Positions 1 through 11,700 of a stretch of DNA of 64,000 bases are shown here, in pieces. The notes beneath the pieces are model-generated. The model had not been told where the DNA came from and did no database searches. It was given only the letters and a program-made list of their open reading frames with translations. The stretch lies in assembly GCA_027574665.1 (NCBI GenBank), contig CM050651.1, forward strand, positions 10,479,501 through 10,543,500, in the 5' to 3' direction. A program made the position numbers and the translations under genes. This stretch comes from Rhynochetos jubatus. Its lineage: Eukaryota; Chordata; Aves; Eurypygiformes; Rhynochetidae. Numbering within the stretch: position 1 is the stretch's first letter; every line of letters begins with the position of its first letter.

Positions 1-2533
1 GCTGTGAGGCGTCAGAGGTAGCCAGGAAAGGATTAAGGTAGGTGACTCAGGACCTGCTGTTAAGAACTTTGTGGGTTTGTAGACTTGCAGCACAGCAGGA
101 AACACATTATTTGCTTGCCTGGAATCTTCGAGCAGACATTTTTAAACTTACGTGTTCCAAACCAGAAACCCTTGACTCTCTTTAGAGAAATAGCGGGACA
201 TGTGTTTATAGTAACTGTGCTATGGGCTCAGACAGTCAGGCTAACTAGTTGTGCAAACAGGATTGTTGGGTGTGTAATTTAAAAAATCCCTTTGAATGCA
301 CTTCTGCGCGTATGATGCAGACTTCGCACTCCGAGACTGAAACGGCCAGCATAGCGTGTGAGCTACATATGCAGTCGGCTGCCACGTGTTCAGCTGATCG
401 TTATGGGTAGAAGTTGGATGAAGTGTGGCAGTACAGACTGCCACAGGTAAGAGCGGTACCTGAAACAAGAGCCCCAAAGGCCTGCTGAGTAACAACCTTG
501 GGACTGCTGGGATTGTGTGGATACTTCGGCTGGAAGTAGGCAAGTGCTGTATGTGCAGAAGGTTAGTAATACCTTGTCCTCATCAAGCTCCTGAATGCTT
601 CGTTACTAAAAAACAGTGTCTGAGTGCTGGGAAGTTCACGTTCAGAAACGATGCATGTTCGAGTTAGCGTATCTTGGAGGAATTATTTAAAATGTTGCCT
701 TATGGAGCATGTTCCATATAGCGCATTGATTAGGGTTGGGTCAGAGTAGCCCCTTTCTCACCCCGCTGTGGTCTCGTGAAACAGGAATGGTAGATTAACA
801 TTCTACACTGACGTGGGAGTTAAAGCCTGTAGACAACAAAGATTATTTCTCTCCCAAGCTCAAGGTTTTTGCTGAAGCTTGTGAACCTGCCAATGACACT
901 GTTTTTAATTTCTCTGGAGACACAGATTTGATAGCCAGGAAGAAGGCTGACAGATTGTTTCGCTATTTGCTGTAAGAAAACGTAAGCAAGAATTGCGGTA
1001 GTAGTGTATTTGTGTTGTTTCTCCCCTTTAGCCTGCCTTTTGATTCTGCAAGCGTTTGTGAACTCGTGAAGCGCAATCTGTTGGTTGCAGTGAAACAGGA
1101 TGGAGGCCTTGCCCTTGATTTCAGCGGAGGTCTTGCCGTTGACTGGGGAGGGCAAGGCGTTACGCTCCTTAGGAGGATAAATACCTTCAACCCCTGGCTG
1201 CTTTACTATGGTGAAGGCTCAGGGTGTCTCTTAACACTCCCGCGTTTCTTCAGAGGTTAGAGTGAAGGACGAATAGCAGATTTTTTGCTGTAGGGGCCTA
1301 GTACTTGGAAGTACTGTGGTAGGGCTCTGTTACTGGATTCTTTTGGTGCGATGGTAACATCTGTGCTAGTCTGTGTACATATGGCATCCTGTTTGTTGAT
1401 TAGCGTAAGCCTTTGTTTTGATTCTTTTACAATCATAACCTTCTGTGAGTGACTTCTTTCGTAGACTGAAGAAAATAAAATCAGCTCAGCTATTTCTGTG
1501 GTTTCTGTTGCTGCAGCCTCAAAGAACTTTGTGGTGCATAGTTCTACATCCTGATTAGATTGAAGAATAACTCTTGCCGTTCCCCTTTTACAAACGGAAA
1601 CTGAGGCACAGAGAAATTAAATCATTTCCTCTCAGTTTATAGATTGAACTGGGGAGCTGGGAATTGACTGAGTTTTTCCAAGTTTCAGTACTTTGAATAT
1701 GAAACTCCCTCTCAAACTTAGAGCATGCCAAAGCATTAGAACACAGACTCGGTATTTGCTGGTTTTGTGACATCTCACCAGAAGTTAAGCCGATTGCTTA
1801 AACGTTTAGTGCTGCTGCACCGAATGTATGGGCTGACCTGTAGTAACTGCTAGTGCCACATCCGGCATTTTTTGTGCTCAAGGCTTGTCGTTTACGGGAG
1901 GAACAGCCTGCCACAAGAAGGGACTGTTTCGTTAGTAATTAGACCAATTTTTGGAATAGGGTTGCCTTTTCCAGAAAAGCTTGTCTGGTAAGGGTCTAAC
2001 TAGTACTATAAATGACGTTGCTACTAATGGCAGGGTGAGCTGCTGCTTTAGAGAGTTACCTCCACACAACCGGTGTTCCTCAGGCGCAGCCACAGCAGTT
2101 GGCCAGCTTTGGCTGGCTGGGAACTCGCTATCCTGAGTTCCTAGGTACTATTCTTACCAGACATCCATCATTAGTGTCACTGATTGTACCTTGCAAGTGA
2201 TTGTCCTGTTCTCTGTTGCATGTTTCGAGGACAGCGTGGTTTATCCTTTATCTTAGGGGCTTCTGGTGCTTGGATAGGATGCGCAGCTGATAGGGTTGAC
2301 GTAAATATATCTATATTTTAAAAAGCAAATAACACAGCCGTTGATTTTTAGCAGGGTGTTTTAATTTGACCTCAGGCAAAGATTGAGGCCGTTACATCTG
2401 TTTGGTGGTTGGTTGTTTTGTTGCTCCAACCCAACCCACACCATCTGGAAGCGGCCTGGCATTTGAAAGTAAAGCTCCTATTGCCAGGCCAGGATTTCAG
2501 AATTATAACCAGTCTGGTTTTCTTTTCTTACAG
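1..2533 (+). other. SEC24D intron (5' part of window)
   Basis: No splice-linked SEC24D exon, RNA gene or recognised repeat is seen. The preceding trunk exon expected upstream is not in this stretch, so the window opens inside an intron. Confidence 0.75.
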
Positions 2534-2725
2534 AGAAGAGCAAGAGGAATCCTCAGCAATTCGAGTCGGTTTTGTCACTTACAACAAGGTCCTCCACTTC
2601 TTCAATGTAAAAAGCAGCTTAGCTCAGCCTCAGATGATGGTGGTCTCAGATGTTGGAGAAGTCTTTGTTCCTTTGCTGGATGGTTTCCTTGTCAACTTCC
2701 AGGAATCACGATCTGTTGTTACCAA
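2534..2725 (+). CDS. SEC24D: SEC24D coding exon (window exon 1): trunk domain
   Basis: Acceptor ttttcttttcttacag, then one base finishing a split codon, then [19 protein letters not shown]. It ends in AA before donor gtaaagt, and joins the next exon as an Asn codon (VVT-N-LLDQIP). It encodes trunk strands around the [11 protein letters not shown] stretch. Confidence 0.96.
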
Positions 2726-5700
2726 GTAAAGTATAATTATTCTGTATGTGAATAAGATCTGAATGCTTACGATACGCATGATGCCTTTTCGCCAATTGCG
2801 TTACTGGGTTGGGGGGGTACATGTATTTATCGAAATATTTCAGAAAGCAGCAGGTGCTTCAAGTGGTGTATTTCCACTTCTGAGGCGAAGAAAAAGCGGT
2901 ATCAGCAATGCCCAGTGCTGAGTTGGAGAGCAGATTTAGGCCGGGTGGGAAGCATACGCAGCGTCAGCTGTGCTGCTTCAGAAACGGGAGGGCGCTGTGG
3001 CTGTGTGCCATGTAGCGTGGATTTCCTCTTGCAGTGTATGTGATGCACACCTGCATATGATTTCAGGATGCTTAAGTCCCTACAGCACGTGACAACTCCT
3101 TAGTTTTTAGCTGTTTGTCATTGCTGGGTTTATGACACCTCACCCTAAGTTACACAGGTTGCTTAAAGGTTTTTTTAGGGTTACCGGCTTTGAAATAATG
3201 AATCTCCTACAATTTAAAAAACCATATTTTGTTTTATTCTAGCTTGAATCATGAGAAAATTGGCAATCAGAATTCATACTTTTTTTAATATACGTTTTCC
3301 TATGTGAAGACTTGGTATGTTACAAGGTGTGCTGGGGGATTATCCCAGATACGCTAACTGGTTGAGTCACTGATCCTTTCCTCTTTGCAGCTTGTTGGAC
3401 CAGATTCCAGAGATGTTTGCAGACACTAATGAGAGTGAGACCATCTTCGCTCCCGTTATCCAGGCTGGCATGGAGGCCCTAAAGGTTAGAATGTTCCCCT
3501 CCGTATCAGAGGTGTGTCTTTAACGAGGCTAAGGGTTGATCAGCTGCAGAAAATTCCATTTGCTAAAAGCCAGCCCCAAGTCCTCCCTCCTATAATGGGA
3601 AATTAGAAAAAAAAAAAAGTCGCTGATTGTTTCCAGCACTAATGTTCTGTTATTCTAACAGTACATTTGCACTGCTTTAGTCAAAAAGAGAAGCACATCT
3701 GACAAGCACATCTGTTTCCAGCCTTTGCTTATTGAGGGAAACCAGTCCCTAGAGTATGTTCCACACAGAATGGGTGCTTAGGAGAAGATGAGGAGCAGGA
3801 GTCGGTTTCTTGTTCAGCATTCAAGAGAAATAGTGTTTAGTTACTGCGGTCGGTACTCTGGGTGTTTGCACAGACACCAGTCCTTGCAGGTGTGAAGGGC
3901 AGGAAGAGAGTCGGAGTAAGGTGCCGTCTTACCCCGCCTGTTCTGCTTCTGCTGACTTCTTGTGCACGGCGAGGTATTTATGACTCTGACTGAATCGGGT
4001 AGGGGGTTGGAGAGTTTCCGCTTAACTGACAAGTTCTCACAGCTTGAATACAGCTGCAAATGAGTCAGGATGCATCCCCAGTTGCTTTCCGTATGTCCAG
4101 GGCATCCCCTCAAGTGCTGACATTTCCGTGGAGCGCTGCCAGTTGAAAGAATGCCACCACGGTTCACCACAAGGTTTGCAGGGGCAGAAAGCAGCCAGTG
4201 ATGTTTTCAAACAGTTGATTTATCTGTGATAAATCCGTGACTTAGCTGTGTGTAAGTAAAGCATGATCTTGGAGTAATTTATTGAACTGAAAACGCACAA
4301 CACTTCTCAAATCTATTTCTTAAATATTTAATTAACGCCCGTTTCCTTGTTCCTTACACTGCCCGAAGGGACACCTTTGGTTACCGCCTCCGTCAGAATG
4401 CTCTTCCCTAATACTTCGACAAAACAAACGGAAGGGCCATAACTGCAAGGGCCTTTGATGCTGGCTGTCAAAGAAAGCAGCTCCTAATTCAGCGTTTCAT
4501 TTAGCTCAGTATTTTACAGTTAAAATTTGTAAGGATTTTCACCGTGGATTATTAATTTTCCATATTCCTGCGCTCAAGAAAACAGTTCTTGTCTAAAAAG
4601 AATAAAATGGGTGGTGTTCCTATTTGAGACTAGTTTTAATACACCTTTAGAAATACCGTGCAGACGTTTTATAGAATTTTTCGAAACCAGTGTCAGTAAT
4701 TCCTGCTGCGTGTCGTGACAGATAGGTATGGGTAAGGCTGTCAGTCTTCAGCAGAATGCTGCTCTAATCACAAGTGCCAATTCCTTCACTTCTGTTGAAG
4801 AGAACCACTTGAAATATTAGGGTGAAGTTTCAGCTCTGTTAAAGGCAAGATACTGTCTTCAGTTGCATTCTGGCCACAGCAAAGAGGTTTCTAGTTTTCC
4901 TAGAAGAAAATATACCTTTATCCTGTGAACATCTTCAGATCTCGTGGAGAAAGAGAACCAAAACTGATTGGTGTCTGTAGTGCAGAGTATACTGCAGTTT
5001 TAACCTGGATGTGTGGTTAAGTCTGGAGCAGGAAAAGGACAAATCCCTCCTTCCTACCCTTCTCATTCACCCAACTTCTGCAGTCCCTGAAGAACTCAGA
5101 ATAGCCGATGAGGTTTCTTTCACTCGGCTGCAACTTGTGGTCAGCCCTGGTCAGCCAGCTGGGCGAGGAGATCCTTGTCGATCCCTTCCAACTGTTGTTT
5201 CCATGGGCTGTCTCAGTAGCAAGAGGAAGCAATAACCTGGGTTTTCTAAACTCTGGTGCAAAAGCTCATTAGTAGAGACATGCCTGCGGTACTGCTGCTG
5301 GTGCTACTCTGCTCTCTGGGACGGAGGGTTTTCCGTCAGCAGTGTGTCAGCTCAGGAAATACCGTGCTCTCACTGGAGTTCTAACTGAGAATAGAAAACC
5401 TGAACGGAGCTGGCAGTAGGGAGAGGAGGAAAGGTCCCTCCCAAGTTTTCGTACTCCTGCGTTTTAGTGTAGGTGTGAGGGTGGAATCGAGTACAGCAAC
5501 GTAATCCTCACTTGTCTGTACAAATGTAGCGAACACGAGTGTGCCTGAACGGAAAGAAATGATTTTTCTGCTAAATGGCCTTTTCTCTAATATAGTATTT
5601 GTGATACTTGTTTCTTGTTGCATAATGCTTGTACCCAGTTGGAAAGTCTCCAAGAGAGGTACTCCTTCCAGATTTTAGATTCCCACGTAGGAATTAGTGT

Positions 5701-8700
5701 AACGATGCAGCAGCCAACATACCTGTGCGTTATTTACTGACATAAAACTCCCAGTTTGTTTGGGAACTTATTTCTATCGGATTTTGAGTCCCTAAATGGA
5801 TTCTTTAGCTCTGAGGAACTTGCAGGAAGTTGACACTGTTCTCTGAGATACCACAGCGTATGAAAATTAGGCTTGTTTGTCATAGTAGTAATGAATATGC
5901 CAATGTGTCTTTGAAACAGGCTGCGGAATGTGCTGGAAAATTGTTCATCTTCCATTCCTCGTTGCCAACTGCGGAAGCACCAGGGAAGCTGAGAAACAGA
6001 GATGACAGAAAACTACTCAATACGGATAAAGAAAAGGTATTTTCTACTCGGAGTTAACAAGGGACTGCTGTTACACTGAATTTCTCTAACAGAGCCTTGA
6101 TCTTTTTAGATTTATTTTCTTCTACAAAGATGTGGTGTTTGATTATACACCATTCCTGTTCTCACCGTGCCCCCATTACGTGGGTTTATTGGTACTGGCC
6201 CTGCAGGAACACCAGAGTCAAACTATGCTACAGCAGCCATTCCCAGCAATGAAGGAAACCAGCAGGTTTCCTTCCTAAAAAAAGGCCAGCAGCAAATAAT
6301 TCCACCCATCAGGAGCCCGTGCTGCCTGCCCGTGCAGTGCTTTAGTTCTCCAAGAGTGTCCTGAGCTGGTTCCCTGCAGACGAGAGCATGGGCAGGGCGG
6401 CGTGTTTTCCCTGAATCCACATCTCACCTGAGACTTCATCTTTTTCTCTTCAAGCGGGCGTGCGGGCCGTGCTTGGCTGCCAGCGCTATCTAATGTCGGG
6501 CCACTTGTGTGTTTTAATTCTGTGCAGACACTCTTCCAGCCCCAGGTAAACTCTTACGAGGCCTTAGCCAGGGACTGTGTGGCCAACGGCTGCTGCGTGA
6601 ATTTGTTCCTCTTCCCAAACCAGCACGTGGACGTAGCCTCCATGGGTCTCGTCACAATGTACACTGGGGGAACACTGTACAAGTACAACAACTTCCAGGT
6701 ACGTGGTGCGGGGTTCCTGCCTCTCGGACCGTAACGCCCAGGGGTTTGCTGGTTTCACTTCAGCACGGGCTTCGGCGTTAAACACGGGAGCAGAGTGACT
6801 CTAGAACAGTTGCTTATGAACTCCAGGGGACGAACTTCAAACTTAGAAATGACTGATCAGGCTCAAATAGGTATCTTGAAACAGTAATAAGCGGGTTGGT
6901 ACCTTAAATCCATCTACTTAAACGTGCTGGCATGTGAGCAGGGAAGTACGGTATATGCAGATAAAAATGCCAACGGCAGAGACCCAAAGCAAGGCCGTAA
7001 CACCACTTGCTTGGTTCAGATTGCACGAGAATCCCTCTGGGGAGCCGGGGCCTGACCCGCAAAAGCGCATTTCGCAAAGTCGGCGAGGCTACTCTAATTC
7101 GTAAGGCCGCGCTGCAGGGTCCAAGCTAGGCCGCAGGGCGGGGTGCGGGACGGGTGTGCCCGCCGAGCGCTTGATGGAATAGGCCTCGTGGGTGGCCTGG
7201 CCTCGTGGCGACTCCGTGGCCACTTGCCCTCTCCGTTTCTGTTAAGGGAACAGCAGTCAGCCGGTTGTCTCCCTGAAAGGAGAGATGTCACATCCGTTAA
7301 CATGTCGGGGAGGGGCAGGGAAGGGAAGGGCTGGCTTTCTGCGGTGATGCTGACACCCAGTGGTAAACCGCAACTTCGCTTTTGCCTCGCGTCTCTAGCT
7401 GGATGCAGACAGCCCGCAGTTCCTCAGCGACCTCCGGAAGGACGTAGAAAAAAAGACGGGATTTGATGCGATAATGAGGGTTCGGACAAGTACAGGTAAC
7501 GGCACCTGCAGGGACTGAGAACGTGCGTGAGTGCGCGGGACAGTCTGGAATGTCAGGTAACGCCGTGCGGTGCGGATGCCGCAGCTTCACTGCGTACCCC
7601 TCGGAGAGTACCAGGACGGGCGGATAAAACGCACAAGCATGTCCCTCCTGTGTGTGTCTGTTATAACTACGTTGACGGTTGGACTCGATGATCTTAAAGG
7701 TCTTTTCCAACCAGAACAATGCCATGATTCCAAGATGAGTAAGGTTTCTGATCAGTATGCACGCTTCGTGGATTGCAAATTCAGGCAGCAGATCCCAGGG
7801 GGAAACTGGGTCCTGTTTCAGTCAGCAAAACTGACTGGCCGTAAAAAGGGAGTCACAATAATGTCACGTTTCCTTGCCATTTGTAAATAATACCTTTGTT
7901 TTGGTTTGACCTGGCTCTAGGCTTCAGGGCTACAGACTTCTTTGGGGCTATTTACATGAACAACACCACAGACGTAGAGATGGCAGCAGTTGACTGTGAC
8001 AAGGCAGTGACAGTGGAGTTCAAGCATGATGACAGGCTGAGTGAAGACACTGGAGCCTTAATTCAGGTAAAAAACTTAATTACGTGTCACGTCACAAAAT
8101 CGCGAGTAAGAAGTTCCGCAGCCGTAACCGACAGAAGTTAGGCGTAGGGCTGATGGGAGCGAGGCACGGCTTGCGCAGACCCTTATGACATAATACCGCT
8201 AATAAAATCAGATGTTAATTAACCAAACACTCGCCAAGACCTCTTCAGCTGCTACTTTTTCCAGGTTACTAAATAAGCTTATTTGGAGTACGAGATTCAT
8301 GACTTCCTACAGGGGAACTATGACTGCTGCGGCGTTCCGTGTGACACCCCTGCCCAAGAGCCATCCTCTGCTGCTAAACATCCCTTCCCCTTCCCTTTGA
8401 ACTGTCCAGATGTTGCACAGTGGCAAAGCTGGATTTACAAACGTACAGTCAGTGGTCTCTTGTTTTCAGGTGATACCACCAACGTGCAGCAAATGACATG
8501 AGCCTGTCCATCAGTCCTAGTAGTATTTTTTATAACTTTAGCAACTTTTAAAATGTCTGACTACTCCTGTGAAAGATACAGGGGTGTGGGTCCCGGCGAT
8601 GACAGAAGCATGAAGCAGCACAGCAAGGCCGGCTGTCTTCAGAAGTACTTCCATGCCTTTTCCGCACGCAAAGTAGGTGGCTCTTGCGTGACGGAAGCCT

Positions 8701-11700
8701 TTTGCTTTACCATAAAGCTAAACGGTACTTTGCTCCTCTGTTGCAGTGTGCTGTCCTTTACACATCCGTAAGCGGGCAAAGGCGGCTTCGCATACACAAC
8801 ATCGGTTTAAACTGCAGCTCCCAGTTGGCCGATGTCTACAAGACCTGCGAGACTGATGCGCTTATCAACTTCTTTGCCAAGTCGGGTAAAGTTGGAACAG
8901 ACCGGTTCTGTTTGGTTTTACTCCGGGGGGTGGAGGAAGGGGAGCTGAAGTGATGGCCTGGTGGGAAACCCTCTTCTGTAACTTGCTGCTCCAAGCCTGA
9001 GCAACTGTACAGGTACTATAAATGGCAGTGACAACTAGATGACGTATTTGGGACGTAGTGCTCCTGAAGGTAGCCAGAGACGTGTGATGCACAAAGCTGC
9101 ATAGGCACGGAAGTGGGAAACGGACATCCTGTCGTAGTGCTGGGGGTGTGGGGCAAAGACGAATAAACATCCTCCAAGATGCTGTCTGTAGAAAAAGACA
9201 GCTAAAAAGCAGCCATAGCCCTCAGGTTAGCAAAATGAGAAGCTAGCAGAGTACAGACACTTCATGTCCCCATCTTCAGCACGCTTTTTTATTTGTCTGT
9301 CTGTAGCTTTTAAAGCCATCCTAAGCCAGCCGCTGAAGACGGTCCGTGAGATCCTGGTGACCCAGACAGCTCACATGCTGGCGTGTTACAGGAAGAACTG
9401 TGCCGGCCCATCGGCAGTAAGCCAGGTAAGCTCAGACCTCCCCAGCTGGGCTCGGGGTGGGGATGAACAACCACCCCTGCACCATCAGCAGTGCCAGGAA
9501 GGAAAAGGTCAGGGCAGTCTTTCCCTTTTCACGTACAAATAATGAGAGGTGGCATTCAGTGGTACCAATTACAGCGGCTGTTCTGGAACAGACGGCAGTG
9601 CTGCTGAGGAAACTGATGATGATTCACCCAAAGAAGCTTAGACAGCCTTTTTTTTCCTGATAGAATGATGTGCTAACTCTCACCACTTTCATTTCCTCTT
9701 CTTGCGTTGTTAGAGATGTTAGTCTTCTGATTTTTGACGAGCAAGGTTCTTATCGTCCGAGAATGAAAACAACATTGTGTCTTAGTACACAACCTGAACT
9801 TGCACCTGGGTGTCTCCAGTGTGCTGGAGTGGGAACTACCCAGTGCCTCAATGGGCCAAACTCCAGAGGGGGGAAAAAAATCCATGGTTAACAGCCTGGT
9901 AACTCCTTTATTTACCAAAGGGTAGTCAGCAGCTCTAGGAACCTGATTATTTATATTCCCCACTACTTGACACATCTTTGAACTTAAGACATCGCCATTG
10001 TGTTACATATTCAGGTCATCTGGGGAGGTGCTTTCAGAGCCTTACAGCAGGGTTTCTGACGAAAGGCTTTTTAAATACCCAAAGATGGCTGAACTTAAAT
10101 TCAGATTCTGTAAGCATTTGAATGTAGCTTCTGGTTTTCTTGCAACTCAAAACATTTCCCTACCTCCTTCAGAGGTTGAGGCTCTTCAAAAGCTAGGAGA
10201 AGGGGTGGCTTGCTGAATGAGTACTGGCCGCTGTGTACATGAGCACTGCAGGTAAGAGGGAAGGCAGAGGGCTCTGACGGTGCTGGAGGCATTTCAGCTA
10301 GATGACTTCCTTTGGCCTCCTTTAAACTGTGCTTTCCCATTTTTAATTCTTGAATGTAGTGTACGGATTAGATTTATTAACACATTCTATTCCTATGGCT
10401 TAAAAGTGCTCCAGTGAAACAGCTGTTTCCTTTTAAATTATTCACCTTCATGCCCTGGCGATTCAGTGTAGGGAAAGACGAAGGCTTTACATAGCACGCA
10501 ATGCTTCCCGTCATCAACAGCCTGGGCAATGAATTGTTTAGTGTTAGTGGGGACCAAGTATGTCAGAAACCATACCAAGAGACACTGGGGACCCTCCTTT
10601 CCCTCCTTCATTGTTCAGAGAAAAAAATACCCACTTTTCCCATGTGACTCCCCTTTAATTTGGTACCTAAAGAAAGATGAGCATGGCTGATGGGAAGATG
10701 ATGCCATCCAAGACAACTGCAGGCTGTAAGACAAATCGTATCTGTGGAGTTCTTACTCATGGACTAACCATTCCGTGCTCTCATGTCTGGGTTGGAGCAA
10801 CACATAAACAAGTGTTCTAGTGGGTTTTTTTCTGTTTCCTCAAAGGGAGCAGTGGTTTATTTAGCTGTTTGGAAGCACAGCGCTCGGTCCCCAGCACGTG
10901 GGTGTGTTGCCTAACAAGCTTTCTCTGCCTCTCAGCTCATCCTCCCCGACGCAATGAAGGTGCTGCCGGTGTACATGAACTGCCTGTTGAAGAGCTGCGT
11001 GCTCACTGGCAGACCAGAAATCCCAACAGACGAGAGAGCTTACCACCGACAGCTGGTGATGGCCATGGGGGTGGCTGACACCCAGCTCCTGTTCTATCCC
11101 CTGCTGCTGCCCATTGTGAGTATGCTGCTTGCACGTGGCCTCCTCCGCAGTAAAGCTGTGGTGCTGCAACTGTGCCCGTGCGGCGGAGATTCTGTTTGCT
11201 GGGCAAGCGTTACACTGCTGCGCTGGGTCACATTTTCACGGTGATGCAGGTGGTGGTTGAACCAAATGGAGAAGCAGAGGGGGAACCTTAGCTCAATGGA
11301 AAACAGAGCAGTAACGCTGTCAGTTGGTGACATCAGCATCCCCTAGAATCTCACCGTACTCACGCCAAGGCTTTGCCAGCCTCACTAAAGATCAACGCTG
11401 GTATGTAGGTGGCTGCCCACGTTTGGCAGGCCTTCTCTCGCACCCAGAGCATCAGCCAAAAAGGAGGAGGTTTGATTTCCAATTCCTCTGATCTGGAAAG
11501 GAACCACTGCACTGTACTCAGCCTTTCCAAAGTCACATTTCATCTCTCTTCGAGCTCTAATCACCCTGAAGTCACCAAATCAGTAAGTGAGGCTGGTGTA
11601 TTTCTGTCCCCCAGCACAGCCTGGACCCGAAGAGTGACACTGTGCCAGCCGCCATCCGCTGCTCTGAGGAGCGTCTCTCAGAAGGGGGGGCCTTCCTTCT

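Larger units (their letters stand above)
2726..5919 (+). other. SEC24D introns after window exons 1 and 2
   Basis: Two introns (2726-3390 and 3485-5919). The only recognisable content is a CR1 tail fragment at 5137-5194 and an A12 run near 3608. Confidence 0.8.
6037..10935 (+). other. SEC24D introns between window exons 3 and 9
   Basis: Introns 6037-6527, 6699-7398, 7496-7920, 8067-8746, 8886-9306 and 9426-10935. Apart from the CR1 tail at 7672-7731 nothing recognisable is seen. Confidence 0.8.
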